From: Candidatus Villigracilis saccharophilus
GTDB taxonomy: Bacteria; Chloroflexota; Anaerolineae; Anaerolineales; Villigracilaceae
Reading direction: 5' to 3'
Length of the DNA stretch: 64,000 nt
Assembly: GCA_016709305.1 (NCBI GenBank)
Contig: JADJNA010000019.1
Span: forward strand, 1-64,000
Position numbers and translations under genes: made by a program. This document shows, piece after piece, positions 52,818 through 62,060 of the stretch; within the stretch, counting starts at the first letter, position 1, and every line of letters starts with the position of its first letter. The notes below the pieces were generated by a model. That model ran no database searches. It saw nothing but the letters and a program-made list of their open reading frames with translations, and was not told the DNA's origin.

Positions 52818-53981
52818 ATGCCTTACTTCATAACATCCACTATTCTTTTTGTCGCCGCGCTGATCATCATTTTTTGGATTCACAATCAATATCATCTCGA
52901 TATTATTGTCACACTGGCGAAACCGCCGATCAATCCTCCGTTAATTTCAATTTGTGTTCCCGCCCGCAATGAAGAAAATAATATCCGCCGATGCGCTGAG
53001 TCTGCACTTGCACAGGATTATCCCAATATCGAAGTCATCATTTTGGATGATCGCTCCACTGATGAGACTCTGTCTCAATTAAGAGAGATCGCGTCTCGTG
53101 ATTCTCGCCTCATCCCGATCAGCGGATCAGACCTACCCGAAGGCTGGGCTGGAAAACCCCATGCATTATTCCAGGCCTCGGCAGCGGCACAGGGTGAGTG
53201 GCTGTGCTTCGTAGACGCAGATACATTCCTCAAACCTGAAGCCATTTCCTCTGTGTATGCAAAAGCCATTGAAACAAAAGCGGACTTGTTCACCACGATG
53301 AATCGGCAGATATTAGGTTCGTTCTGGGAGAAAGTTGTCATGCCATTGGTAATGACCGCTCTTTCGGTGGGATTCTCTCCGCGCAAGGTCAATGACCCAA
53401 AGACTCGCGATGCGATCGCAAATGGGCAATTCATTTTCATCAAGCGCAGTGTCTATGATGCCATCGGCGGACATGAAAGCGTAAAGGATCAGATCGTTGA
53501 AGATAAAGCCATCTCTGAGCAGGTGAAGTGGAATGGATATCGTCTTGTCGTTGCGGATGGGATGCAGGTTTTAAGTACTCGAATGTACACATCCCTGGCA
53601 ACCATGTGGGAAGGCTGGACGAAGAATATTTATCTTGGCTTGCGCGATCATCCATCCATGTTATTGCTGGGAGCGTTTGGCGCGTTGCTGGCTTTGATCG
53701 CAGCCTTGTTCCTGCCGATCTGGCCTGTGCTTGGTTTGCTCTTGTATATAAAAACAGGGGATGTCTTGGCATTGGGAATTATCGTGCAGGCGCTGACAGT
53801 ATTTGGGGTATTGATCTTGATGCGCGCAAGAGTGACACGCGCGATGAATATCTCGGCCTGGTATGCGTGGACAACACCTTTAGGCGCGGGCGTTTTCGCT
53901 TCCATGATGCTTACTTCAGCGTGGAAGGTGATCTCAGGGACAGGTGTGACCTGGAAGGGTAGGTTGTACAAGCCAAAGTAG
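52818..53981 (+). CDS. GT2-family glycosyltransferase with C-terminal membrane helices
   Basis: 387 residues from the Met at 52818; a TTG-initiated frame 19 codons longer is less likely. An N-terminal membrane helix ('TSTILFVAALIIIFW') is followed by a GT-A domain: 'ISICVPARNEENNIRRCAES' in part, 'VIILDDRSTDETLSQL', the metal site D-x-D in 'LCFVDADTFLKPEA', and 'EDKAISEQVKWNGYRL' as the acceptor motif. Three C-terminal helices follow. From memory the layout resembles CrtQ-like and hydroxychlorobactene-type or hopanoid-associated GT2 enzymes. The acceptor is unknown, probably a lipid. Confidence 0.83.
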   Translation: MPYFITSTILFVAALIIIFWIHNQYHLDIIVTLAKPPINPPLISICVPARNEENNIRRCAESALAQDYPNIEVIILDDRSTDETLSQLREIASRDSRLIPISGSDLPEGWAGKPHALFQASAAAQGEWLCFVDADTFLKPEAISSVYAKAIETKADLFTTMNRQILGSFWEKVVMPLVMTALSVGFSPRKVNDPKTRDAIANGQFIFIKRSVYDAIGGHESVKDQIVEDKAISEQVKWNGYRLVVADGMQVLSTRMYTSLATMWEGWTKNIYLGLRDHPSMLLLGAFGALLALIAALFLPIWPVLGLLLYIKTGDVLALGIIVQALTVFGVLILMRARVTRAMNISAWYAWTTPLGAGVFASMMLTSAWKVISGTGVTWKGRLYKPK

Positions 53982-54078
53982 AAGTCAATGCCTATTCCGG
54001 GGGAGCAGGCACGAGTGGGGAATGAAGCGCTAAAAATTCAATAATAGATAAATACACGGTGAATTTTCCTCGTCAAAA

Positions 54079-54094
54079 TGTGACAAAAGTCACA
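54079..54094 (+). promoter_or_regulatory. CRP-type operator upstream of nrfH
   Basis: TGTGACAAAAGTCACA, a perfect TGTGA-N6-TCACA palindrome, 60 bases before the nrfH start. This is the site class bound by CRP-like regulators with R-E-x3-R recognition helices. The regulator encoded at 56604 has that helix. Confidence 0.75.
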
Positions 54095-54153
54095 ATGAGA
54101 TTTCGAAGGTTAATTTATATTAAGCATTAGTTAATCTTATTCGAGGGTAGCCA

Positions 54154-54641
54154 ATGTCAAAATTCCCAATCGTTCTTGCTATTACTGCCGCGATCCTTTC
54201 GCTTGGATATTTTGTGTTTGTTTCAGATGCCGCTGCCTATGGCGGGAATGCGCCTGAAACCTGTGCAAATTGCCATGTGATGGATTCGCAATACGAAAAT
54301 TGGTATCATGGCGCGCACGAAAATTTCGCCAAGTGTACCGACTGTCATTTACCGCACGATAACTTTGCGGTGTATTATGCCGAGAAGGGCAGGCAGGGCG
54401 CAAAGGATACTTTGCCTTTGTGACGGGGAGAATTCCTGTGGCGATCCGCGCGAATGAAAAGACCAAGGGGATCATTCAAGCCAATTGTATCCACTGCCAT
54501 GAAGATGCTGCTGAAACTGTTGTGATGGGCGCCCAGCCTTTTGACCGTTATTGCTGGGATTGCCATCGTGACATCGCGCATGGCACACGCGGCGCTTCAA
54601 ATATTCCCTATCAAGACTCGACAATTTATCCGATCAAATAA
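54154..54641 (+). CDS. nrfH: NrfH, tetrahaem quinol dehydrogenase of nitrite reductase (frameshifted)
   Basis: About 162 residues across two frames. An N-terminal membrane anchor ('VLAITAAILSLGYFVFV') precedes four CxxCH haem sites: C-A-N-C-H, C-T-D-C-H, C-I-H-C-H and C-W-D-C-H, the NrfH/NapC pattern. The frame breaks at 54411-54413: adding one T gives 'KDTFAFVTGRIPVAIRANEK', the normal family sequence, so this is a homopolymer indel and the TGA at 54421 is not a real stop. NrfH oxidises menaquinol and feeds electrons to NrfA. GAGGG precedes the ATG, and nrfA starts 14 bases after the stop. Confidence 0.9.
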
Positions 54642-54655
54642 AGGAGAATACATCA

Positions 54656-55993
54656 ATGAAAAAATATACTAATCTTATTTTGGCTGGGCTTGTGATCGTT
54701 CTGGCCGTTGTGCTTGTCGGCGTTCTGACTTATATGAAGAATCAACCTGCAGAAAAACGCGCTGTACAGCCATTGGTTGAGATCGCGCCGATGGAACCTG
54801 ATTCATCCAAGTGGGCGGTCAACTTTCCCAATCAATATGATTCTTTAATGAAGACCAAGACGAATAATACGGATACCACCTACGGGGGGTCTTCGCAATT
54901 CTCATGGCTCGAACGTGATCCTCGTCAGGTGATCCTGTTCGCGGGGTACCCGTTCAGCAAGGATTACAACGATGACCGCGGTCATATCAACATGCTCGAT
55001 GATGTGCGCGCCACCAAGCGTTTGAATCTGGATGACAGTGATCCCAAACATACACCCGCCACATGCTATTCATGTAAATCATCTGATAATCCCGGTCTAT
55101 GGGACAGAATGGGCATGGAAGCCTATGACAAGATGTCATTTAACGAGATGACTCCCAACATAAACAATACACTCGGATGTGCAAACTGTCATGAGGCAGG
55201 CACCATGCGCCTGATCGTTACCAACCCCGCGCTCAGGGAAGCCTTTGAACGTCAGGGCAAGGATTGGACAACGTTTACCCGCCAGGAAATGCGGACTGTT
55301 GTCTGTGCGAACTGTCATGTTGAATATTATTTCAAGGGCGACGGAAAATATCTCACCTTCCCGTGGGACAACGGCACAAAGGTTGAAGAAATTCTTACCT
55401 ATTACGAAGAAATTGGATTCAAAGATTGGGTATATCCTGAAACTGATACGCCCATGCTCAAAGCACAACACCCTGAATATGAATTTTTCACCGCTGGATC
55501 CACTCACCATAATGCGGGTGTCTCCTGTGCCGATTGCCACATGCCATACACGCGTGACGGCGCGACAAAATATTCCTCGCATGATGTGCATAGCCCATTG
55601 CTAAATCCTGAGGAGTCCTGCGGTCAATGCCACACGGATACTGAATATGTAATCGGCCGTGTGAACATTATTCAAGAACAAGTTGCCACCACAAAGATCT
55701 CCACTGAAGATGCGATCATTGATGCGGTCACAGCCATCAAAGCCGCGGTCGCCGTTGGCAATGCCGACGCCGCATTGCTTGATGAAGCGCGCAAACTTCA
55801 CCGCGAAGCGCAGTATATGTGGGATATTGTTTCTGCTGAAAACAGCACTGGCTTCCATAATCCCGAATATGCCTTGAAGACTTTGGCCGATGCTACCAAC
55901 CGCGCACGCCAGGCGCAAATGCTCGCGGCGCAGTCCATTCGTGATACGGGTCTGCTTAATACGGGCGCGTATTATGTGACGCCGACCCCGTAA
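54656..55993 (+). CDS. nrfA: Cytochrome c nitrite reductase NrfA (pentahaem, ammonia-forming)
   Basis: 445 residues with an N-terminal uncleaved or cleaved anchor ('LILAGLVIVLAVVLVGVL'). Five haem sites: the catalytic C-Y-S-C-K with lysine ligand in 'TPATCYSCKSSDNP', then C-A-N-C-H twice, C-A-D-C-H and C-G-Q-C-H. Conserved 'QHPEYEFFTAGSTHHNAG' surrounds the active-site His and calcium region. It reduces nitrite to ammonium with six electrons outside the membrane, using electrons from NrfH. AGGAG precedes the ATG. A terminator follows at 56013. Confidence 0.97.
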   Translation: MKKYTNLILAGLVIVLAVVLVGVLTYMKNQPAEKRAVQPLVEIAPMEPDSSKWAVNFPNQYDSLMKTKTNNTDTTYGGSSQFSWLERDPRQVILFAGYPFSKDYNDDRGHINMLDDVRATKRLNLDDSDPKHTPATCYSCKSSDNPGLWDRMGMEAYDKMSFNEMTPNINNTLGCANCHEAGTMRLIVTNPALREAFERQGKDWTTFTRQEMRTVVCANCHVEYYFKGDGKYLTFPWDNGTKVEEILTYYEEIGFKDWVYPETDTPMLKAQHPEYEFFTAGSTHHNAGVSCADCHMPYTRDGATKYSSHDVHSPLLNPEESCGQCHTDTEYVIGRVNIIQEQVATTKISTEDAIIDAVTAIKAAVAVGNADAALLDEARKLHREAQYMWDIVSAENSTGFHNPEYALKTLADATNRARQAQMLAAQSIRDTGLLNTGAYYVTPTP

Positions 55994-56012
55994 ATTTATT
56001 GCATCAAGATCA

Positions 56013-56041
56013 ACTCCCCGTCAATTGGCGGGGAGTTTTTG
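56013..56041 (+). terminator. Rho-independent terminator after nrfA
   Basis: ACTCCCCG/CGGGGAGT 8-bp stem, eight-base loop and T-run. Confidence 0.92.
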
Positions 56042-56107
56042 TTTGGCGGGTACAATAAATTGGAACTTTTTTTTCAAGCGAGTCGTCCATATCTTCAAGG
56101 AGCTAAA

Positions 56108-56557
56108 ATGAAAAAGTTAATTCTACTCACCCTTATTGTTATCCTCACGGCTTGTTCTGCTGCCGCGCCATCCGAACTTGACCGCAACCGCCAAACCTGG
56201 CAGGACTCTGGCGTTACCCATTATCGTTTTTCACTGCACATCGGATGCTTCTGTGTCTTCAGCGATAAAATGCCGATCACTGTTGAAGTGCAGAATGGCG
56301 AAGTCGTTTCGATGACCTATCCTGATGGGACCCTGGTCGCTGAGACTGATCCAAACTATGAGATATTCTCTCAACACGCCACGATCGAACGTCTCTTTTC
56401 TGAACTTGAAGCTGGACTCACCGGCGACGCAGAAGAAGTCACTGTGACATACGACTCCTCGCGTGGCTTTCCCGCTGAGATATATTTTGACTACATCAAA
56501 GCCGCCGCTGATGACGAACTCGGTCTTTCAGTATCCAATCTTGAAGTGCTGGAGTAA
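56108..56557 (+). CDS. Lipoprotein, DUF6174-like
   Basis: 149 residues from the Met at 56108, with AAGGAG upstream; the longer frame from 56039 starts inside the terminator. Lipoprotein signal 'LILLTLIVILTAC'. The pattern 'WQDSGVTHYRFSLHIGCFC' and 'VEVQNGEVVSMTYPDG', then a C-terminal 'VTVTYDSSRGFPAEIYFDY', matches the DUF6174 family as I remember it. Function unknown. It has its own terminator and is not obviously part of the nrf operon. Confidence 0.8.
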   Translation: MKKLILLTLIVILTACSAAAPSELDRNRQTWQDSGVTHYRFSLHIGCFCVFSDKMPITVEVQNGEVVSMTYPDGTLVAETDPNYEIFSQHATIERLFSELEAGLTGDAEEVTVTYDSSRGFPAEIYFDYIKAAADDELGLSVSNLEVLE

Positions 56558-56570
56558 ATCTGCTTGACCC

Positions 56571-56606
56571 AAAAAGAGAGCCATGAATTTTCATGGCTCC
56601 TTTTTA
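56571..56606. terminator. Bidirectional terminator between lipoprotein and Crp/Fnr genes
   Basis: AGCCATGA/TCATGGCT stem with A-run on the left and T-run on the right, shared by the two convergent genes. Confidence 0.85.
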
Positions 56607-57290
56607 ATTGTTGGGTTGTACCCATTGTTGAAAGATCTCTTTATCGGCAATGAGAATTCGGCGGTCTTCAATGGTGATCGCGCCGCTGCGTTCCAATTCT
56701 TTTAGCGAACGCGCCACCACTTCGCGGACAGTTCCCAACTGCGCCGCGAGTTGTTCCTGTGTCCAATGCGGCGCGGATTTGTCCTGAGGCATACTCTCGA
56801 TCAAACGCGCCAGGCGATGGGTCACCTGATAGAACGCCATCTCGCTCACCATCCTCACCATTCCGCGCAGCATTTGGCTGTAATTTCTTATAATTTTTTG
56901 CGCGAACGCCGGGTATAAATTGACAAGTTCTCGAAGTGTCTCGCCGTCAATTTCCCAAACGCGGCAGATTTCAAGCGCTTCCACGTTGACGGGATGCATT
57001 CCGCCATCAAAGGCTGGTACTTCTGCAAAGGTATCGCGCTCCTGCAAAATGCGGACAATATACTGCCGTCCCTGCGGAGAGACGCGGAATATCTTGGCGC
57101 TGCCCTGCTCCATGATGTACATCCCGTTGGCAGGGTCGCCTTCCCAGAACAAAACATCTCCGCGCGGATACTCACGCAGTTGCATGTGTTCTGAAATTTC
57201 CTTCAAAAGATTGTCTGGAAGCTCGTCAAAATATTGATTTCCCCTCAATGTTTTGATGCGCTCTTCGGTCTTTGTTTCTATGATTTTCAT
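56604..57290 (-). CDS. Crp/Fnr-family transcriptional regulator
   Basis: 228 residues. The cyclic-nucleotide-binding-like beta-barrel covers about 20-130 ('YPRGDVLFWEGDPANGMYIMEQG', 'RQYIVRILQERDTFAE') and a long dimer helix follows. The HTH near the C-terminus reads 'EQLAAQLGTVREVVARSLKEL', with R-E-x3-R as in CRP. There are no FNR-type N-terminal cysteines (only one Cys in all), so no iron-sulfur sensing; cAMP, haem or another ligand is possible. A TGTGA-N6-TCACA site upstream of nrfHA, 2.5 kb away, makes that operon its likely target. Confidence 0.9.
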   Translation of the reverse strand: MKIIETKTEERIKTLRGNQYFDELPDNLLKEISEHMQLREYPRGDVLFWEGDPANGMYIMEQGSAKIFRVSPQGRQYIVRILQERDTFAEVPAFDGGMHPVNVEALEICRVWEIDGETLRELVNLYPAFAQKIIRNYSQMLRGMVRMVSEMAFYQVTHRLARLIESMPQDKSAPHWTQEQLAAQLGTVREVVARSLKELERSGAITIEDRRILIADKEIFQQWVQPNN

Positions 57291-57296
57291 GAAAAT

Positions 57297-57806
57297 TTAT
57301 ACTTCACCGAGCAAAACCCGATCCGTACCGCGATTCACTTCCCAGGGATATACGATATATCCATCTGTCACAGCGGCGTAATAATCAGGGCGCGCGCTCC
57401 CAAATAGATTGCGATAGGGGTTGAAGTGCAGAACGCAGGTTTCGGCGAATCCGCCTGCGGCAGAGACACGATTCTTGACCGCGGTGATGGTCCGCCCCGA
57501 ACCCCAAACATCATCAATGATCAGGGTCGGTCTGCCGCGCACTTTATCTTCGGCGGGGAATTGAATGAACTCCGGCCAGACCATCAGGCTCGATCTTTGG
57601 CTTTTTGACTGGGCCGGAAAATCAACAGCAGCGGTCAGGATGTGGGTAATGTTCATCGCGTCCGCCAGCATTCCGCCAGGGATGATTCCACCGCGTGTAA
57701 TCATTACCATGGCGGTGAATTCACGGTGAAATTGGGGAAGCAGATAATCAATTAACTTATCCACTTCCTGCCATGTGATCATTTCGCGGCGAGGTTCAGG
57801 TTGCAT
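57297..57806 (-). CDS. Phosphoribosyltransferase (xanthine/hypoxanthine type)
   Basis: 169 residues, type I PRTase fold. The PRPP-binding motif is 'PTLIIDDVWGSGRTITAVKN' and an upstream flexible 'TRGGIIPGGMLAD' loop supplies the pyrophosphate site. Shares its layout with Gpt/Hpt-like purine salvage enzymes; from memory many such Chloroflexi proteins are annotated only as phosphoribosyltransferase, so the base is uncertain. It lies six bases after the Crp/Fnr gene start on the same strand and is transcribed before it. Confidence 0.82.
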   Translation of the reverse strand: MQPEPRREMITWQEVDKLIDYLLPQFHREFTAMVMITRGGIIPGGMLADAMNITHILTAAVDFPAQSKSQRSSLMVWPEFIQFPAEDKVRGRPTLIIDDVWGSGRTITAVKNRVSAAGGFAETCVLHFNPYRNLFGSARPDYYAAVTDGYIVYPWEVNRGTDRVLLGEV

Positions 57807-57824
57807 TTAAATCCTTTTTATATT

Positions 57825-57855
57825 GACCCTAAAGGATTTCAAAGCCTTTAGGGTC
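57825..57855 (-). terminator. Hairpin after the DUF6159 gene
   Basis: GACCCTAAAGG/CCTTTAGGGTC, a perfect 11-bp stem. On the minus strand it follows the membrane-protein gene; the tail is AT-rich rather than a pure T-run. Confidence 0.65.
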
Positions 57856-57865
57856 TCATGGTTTA

Positions 57866-58762
57866 TTACGCCAAGGCTGCTGCCAATGGAGCGGGCGCGC
57901 TGACCGGCACAGAATTGCCCTGTGCTTTGGCGGTTTCCACATCACGTGCCCAGATATACAAGCAGGTATGATATGCCGTGTTGGTGTAGGAACTGAAAAT
58001 ACTAGCCACCATCACGAATGTAAAGAAGATCAAAGCCCCAATGACAATTCCAACAATAGAGATCGCTGTGCTGCCGCCAGAGATAAAGCTCAATCCGCCG
58101 CCGATCACAAAAGCGATTGCAAATCCGATCGCGCTGAATACAAAACTGATTAAGCCTGTCACCCAGCGCACACCGACCGTGCTGATTCCGATCAGCAGGA
58201 GATTCTGTTTGGTGATATTCCATACACGCTGCAGACTGTTCTTAAGATTTAGATCATCGATCACCATGGCAGGCAGGATCAAATAGGCTGCTTCTGTCCA
58301 CAAAGTTTCGAGCAGGCTCGTCGCCGAGCGCATCAGACCTGAAACAACGCTATTCTTGCGGTTACGCTGGGCAGCGCTCTTTAACATGTTCACTGCGGTG
58401 GATGCCGCCGCCAGTGTGAGAATATCAAAGAAGTCGCGCTGGACGATTGCCCAGGCTTTGTCCATGCGGCCATCGCCTTCAGAGAGATACCCGTAGATCA
58501 GGTACACGGTCATGCCTGAAAAAACATAGGTGACCACAAATTGCGCAAAAACCAAAATGCCGCCCAGAATGAAGAGAACAATATTCCCTGCCTGCGAGCC
58601 GCCAAAGATAAAATACGCGATCGCCAGAGGAATGACACCGATCACTGAAACGATCATCCCTACCACAAGCGCATAGACCGAGGGCTTGAGCAGATCCTTG
58701 TCCTTGAATGCCATGCCCCAGGCTTGTTGAAGAAAAGACCAACCGCGCGAAAAACTTTCCAT
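57866..58762 (-). CDS. DUF6159-family membrane protein
   Basis: 298 residues with about six hydrophobic segments and a Gly-rich middle. It begins 'MESFSRGWSFLQQAWGMAFKD', the start of the DUF6159 family as I recall it, and has 'LWTEAAYLILPAMVIDDLN' and 'YTNTAYHTCLYIWARD' later. No catalytic motif is visible. It is a polytopic membrane protein of unknown role, downstream of priA on the same strand with only 29 bases between. Confidence 0.8.
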   Translation of the reverse strand: MESFSRGWSFLQQAWGMAFKDKDLLKPSVYALVVGMIVSVIGVIPLAIAYFIFGGSQAGNIVLFILGGILVFAQFVVTYVFSGMTVYLIYGYLSEGDGRMDKAWAIVQRDFFDILTLAAASTAVNMLKSAAQRNRKNSVVSGLMRSATSLLETLWTEAAYLILPAMVIDDLNLKNSLQRVWNITKQNLLLIGISTVGVRWVTGLISFVFSAIGFAIAFVIGGGLSFISGGSTAISIVGIVIGALIFFTFVMVASIFSSYTNTAYHTCLYIWARDVETAKAQGNSVPVSAPAPLAAALA

Positions 58763-58791
58763 AATTCACACTCCTATTAAAGATGCGCAGA

Positions 58792-61209
58792 TTATAGCAA
58801 ACTTATTGGGTCAATCTCAATTCGCCAATCTGTTAACTTCACATGGTGCAGCAAGGAAACAGGATCGGGGCTGCGCACCACGATCTGCCAGCGATACAGG
58901 TCATCCACTTTCGAGAAGAATGAGGGAACTGGTCCGATCAATTCTGTTTGATGACGGCGTTCCGCTTCGATCCTGACCTTGAGCCTGTCCGCTGTTTTCT
59001 TTGACTCTTCCTCCGCTTTGACAGGGTCAGCGTGGCGATACTCCAGCCGCGCCAGTCTGGTGTATGGTGGATATCCCAGCTGTTTGCGATACTCCAACTC
59101 GCGCAGATAAAAACCATCCACATCATGCTGTGCCGCGAACTGGATGGCGTAATGTTCCGGCATGAAGGTCTGCATGATGACCTTGCCGCCCAATGTGGAG
59201 CGCCCCGCGCGGCCTGCGACCTGCGTCAGCGTTTGGAATACTCTTTCGCTTGCAAATGGATCGGGTAGATTCAGTCCCACATCAGCCAGCACGATGCCGA
59301 CCAATGTCACCAGGGGCAGGTCGAGTCCTTTGGCGAGCATTTGAGTCCCAACCAGCACATCCGCCTGGTGGTTGGAAAAATGAGTCAGGATCATTTCGTG
59401 CGCGTCTTTTTGGCGGGTGGTATCCCAATCCCAGCGCAGGGTGCGGATATTGGGGTACATGGCTTGTACATCGGCTTCCACTTTTTCACTGCCGAGCCCG
59501 TATTCGCGGATCTGGATGCTGTTGCAATTCGGACAGGTCTTCGGTCTCTGGCGAGTATATCCGCAATGGTGGCAGAGCAAATGCACTTTATTTTCGGCAT
59601 GTAAAGTCAGCGGTGTTTCGCAATTGGGACACTTCAAAACATGGCCGCAATCACGACAAAAAATATACGTGGCCGTTCCGCGCCGATTTAGAAAGAGGAT
59701 GGCTTGCTCGCCGCGCGAAACGGTTTCGGCCAGGGACTCTGCCAGCACACGCGAGAAAATTCCGCGATTACCTGTCTTGAGTTCCTCGCGCATGTCCACA
59801 ACCTGAACGGGCGGCAGACCAGTTTCAACGATACGGCGGGGGAGATCTAACTTAATGGATTGTTTGTTCTCAGCATTGAATCTTTGCTCGATGGTGGGGG
59901 TGGCTGATCCCAACACACACACTGCGCCGCATAGCCGCGCGTATTCCTGCGCGGCGGTCACTGCGTGATAGGAAGGCTGGATATCGGATTGGTAGTATGA
60001 GCCATCGTGACATTCATCCACAACGATCAAGCCGACATTGGGCAGGGGTGTGAACAAGGCGGAACGAGCACCGATGATGACTTTTAATTTTCCGGAACGC
60101 GCGCGCCGCCAGGTATCGTATCTTTCACCTTCGGATAGTTTTGAATGGACGATCCCCACCTGCCCGGGAAAGCGCGAGAGAAAACGGCGCACCGCCTGCG
60201 GAGTCAACGCGATCTCCGGCACCAGGATGATCACCTGTTTGCCGTGTTTGACCGCCTCCTCTGCGGCTCGCAAGTATATTTCAGTTTTGCCTGAGCCTGT
60301 GATACCGTACAGAAGAAAAGTCGCGACAGGCTGTGCATTCAAAATGTTTTCAAGTGCAACGGATTGCTCGGGTGTAAGTTCAAGGATTTGTCTGCTTGTT
60401 TCCTTGTTGATCTGCCTGCCGATCCCTTCCAGGGAGTCTCGAAATATTTCGCTTTCGAACAAGCGGATCAATCCGCGCTCTTCGAGTTCTTGGAGGTCGG
60501 CGAGTTTGCAGCCTGTTTCAGCATAAACCCATGAAAGGTTGATGGCATCGGGTTGTTGAATTAAAAATTTCAACGAGGCCTGACGGCGCGCCAGAGTTTG
60601 TTTTGTGCCGAGGTCCGGCATTTGCTCCTGCGCTTCTTCGGGCGGAACTGCAAGCTGGGCAACGCGTACAAATTTTGGTCTGACCCGAGGCGCGGGAAGA
60701 ACATGCCTTGTTGAAAGGACGCCTTTCTTAACAAGCACCTGTGCGGTTCTGCGCCAATCAATTCTCGCAAAATGGGAATCGATTTGACGGCCGCGCAAAG
60801 TGCCGCGTTCCTTTAGTAAATTCAGCAGGCGGGTTGTGATGGCCTGCGTTTTGTCTTCATAATTCGGGTTGCGTAATTCGTAGGTGACATCTGCCTGCTG
60901 AGATAACCCTGTCGGCAGCATGAGGCTGACGATGGACGCGAGCGGACTGAGCGTTGATTCTGCCAATCGGATCGCCAGAGCAAGCTGGGGCTGGGTCAGG
61001 ACGGGGGCAGGGTCGAGCAGGTCAATGATCGCCTTGGGATTCTCCACCGCAGGAGAGTCCAACAGTTCCACGATCACGCCCTGCACGATCTGATTTCCAA
61101 ATGGCGCAGTGACAAGACAGCCCGTCTGCACATGCGCGAGTTCAGGCGGAATGGAGTAGTCGTATAGATTTGTGATGGTGGGGACGTTGACTGCGATGCG
61201 GGCGAACAT
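58792..61209 (-). CDS. priA: Primosomal protein N' (replication restart helicase PriA)
   Basis: 805 residues, normal for PriA. The N-terminal 3'-end-binding domain ('ARIAVNVPTITNLYDYSIP') and winged helix are followed by the helicase core: Walker A 'LLYGITGSGKTEIYL', motif II 'LIVVDECHDGSYYQSD' (DECH rather than DEEH), and the zinc-binding Cys array C-R-D-C, C-P-N-C, C-H-H-C, C-P-N-C at about 520-570. Motifs V and VI are in 'GTQMLAKGLDLPLVTLVGI' and 'QVAGRAGRSTLGG'. PriA reloads the replisome at stalled forks. The DECH variant keeps the Asp-Glu needed for ATP hydrolysis. Confidence 0.93.
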   Translation of the reverse strand: MFARIAVNVPTITNLYDYSIPPELAHVQTGCLVTAPFGNQIVQGVIVELLDSPAVENPKAIIDLLDPAPVLTQPQLALAIRLAESTLSPLASIVSLMLPTGLSQQADVTYELRNPNYEDKTQAITTRLLNLLKERGTLRGRQIDSHFARIDWRRTAQVLVKKGVLSTRHVLPAPRVRPKFVRVAQLAVPPEEAQEQMPDLGTKQTLARRQASLKFLIQQPDAINLSWVYAETGCKLADLQELEERGLIRLFESEIFRDSLEGIGRQINKETSRQILELTPEQSVALENILNAQPVATFLLYGITGSGKTEIYLRAAEEAVKHGKQVIILVPEIALTPQAVRRFLSRFPGQVGIVHSKLSEGERYDTWRRARSGKLKVIIGARSALFTPLPNVGLIVVDECHDGSYYQSDIQPSYHAVTAAQEYARLCGAVCVLGSATPTIEQRFNAENKQSIKLDLPRRIVETGLPPVQVVDMREELKTGNRGIFSRVLAESLAETVSRGEQAILFLNRRGTATYIFCRDCGHVLKCPNCETPLTLHAENKVHLLCHHCGYTRQRPKTCPNCNSIQIREYGLGSEKVEADVQAMYPNIRTLRWDWDTTRQKDAHEMILTHFSNHQADVLVGTQMLAKGLDLPLVTLVGIVLADVGLNLPDPFASERVFQTLTQVAGRAGRSTLGGKVIMQTFMPEHYAIQFAAQHDVDGFYLRELEYRKQLGYPPYTRLARLEYRHADPVKAEEESKKTADRLKVRIEAERRHQTELIGPVPSFFSKVDDLYRWQIVVRSPDPVSLLHHVKLTDWRIEIDPISLL

Positions 61210-61216
61210 AAGATGA

Positions 61217-62044
61217 TTATATCTTCTTCAAGACAACTGCCGCGCCGTAACCAACAACGGAAGTGTGATCGCCTGTGATGTCGCCAGAGGTGGCATATTT
61301 TAGCGTTTGCACTTTGTCTGCGCCGAGTGACTTTGCCGCCCAGAGCATGGATGCGACCGCCGCGTGACCGCAGGCAAATCCTTTTTCTGTTTGCTCGGCT
61401 TCAAAAATGGAATCGGGGTCGAAGGATCCGAAGCGCTTCAACATTTCGTGGTCGAGAATGGCTGCGGTCCTTGAATCGTGGAAATGGGATAGATCTGTGG
61501 ATGCGACGATGAGGGCGTTTTTGTTTTTAAGCACGTTTGCAAGCGCATCACCAAAATTTTTTGCGATCTTTGGTGACTCAGCACGCACCATGATCGGCAG
61601 CAGTTTAAATTCGTTTTTTAACGCTCGCTGTAAAAAGGGAAGTTCAATTTCAAGCGAATGTTCTTGGTCTTTGGTAATGGCTGTAATGGGAAGTCCAAGT
61701 TCCGTTTGTAATTCTGCCAGCGCGGATCGGTCTACTTCAATCTCACCCAAGGGCGTGGCATATGCCTGATGCGCTGTGACAAGGAATGGATGGGGAGAAT
61801 AGTTGTGATATGGAGAAAGGATGACGACCAGATCTGGCTGTATTTCGCGCAGCGTCGCAAATGCGTAGCCTGCCACTTGCCCTGAGTAGATATGTCCCGC
61901 GTGGGGCGCAATGACAGCGATAACTTCCCCTTTGAGTTCGGGAAGCAGGGCGTTATTCAGGTACGAGTCAATGGATGCGGCAAGTGTTTTGGGATTTGCT
62001 TCGTACCATCTGCCTGCGATAGGGGAGGGACGGGTATCAAGCAT
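61217..62044 (-). CDS. Memo-family protein (AmmeMemoRadiSam system protein B)
   Basis: 275 residues from the Met at 62044 ('MLDTRPSPIAGRWYEANP'), which matches the usual family start; the frame opens 15 codons earlier. Signatures are 'AVIAPHAGHIYSGQVAGYAF', 'DLVVILSPYHNY', 'VASTDLSHFHD' and 'ACGHAAVASMLWA', giving the His/Asp/Cys metal-like pocket of Memo. In many bacteria and archaea Memo genes neighbour AMMECR1 and radical-SAM genes; neither is seen here. A TACAAT hexamer ends six bases before the ATG and there is no ribosome-binding site, so the transcript may be leaderless. Confidence 0.9.
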   Translation of the reverse strand: MLDTRPSPIAGRWYEANPKTLAASIDSYLNNALLPELKGEVIAVIAPHAGHIYSGQVAGYAFATLREIQPDLVVILSPYHNYSPHPFLVTAHQAYATPLGEIEVDRSALAELQTELGLPITAITKDQEHSLEIELPFLQRALKNEFKLLPIMVRAESPKIAKNFGDALANVLKNKNALIVASTDLSHFHDSRTAAILDHEMLKRFGSFDPDSIFEAEQTEKGFACGHAAVASMLWAAKSLGADKVQTLKYATSGDITGDHTSVVGYGAAVVLKKI

Positions 62045-62060
62045 AAAATTATTGTAGCAT

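Noticed and set aside
54421..54423. TGA inside nrfH as a second selenocysteine codon
   Set aside because: The homologous continuation is in a different frame; adding one T upstream removes the stop, so this is a frameshift, not recoding.
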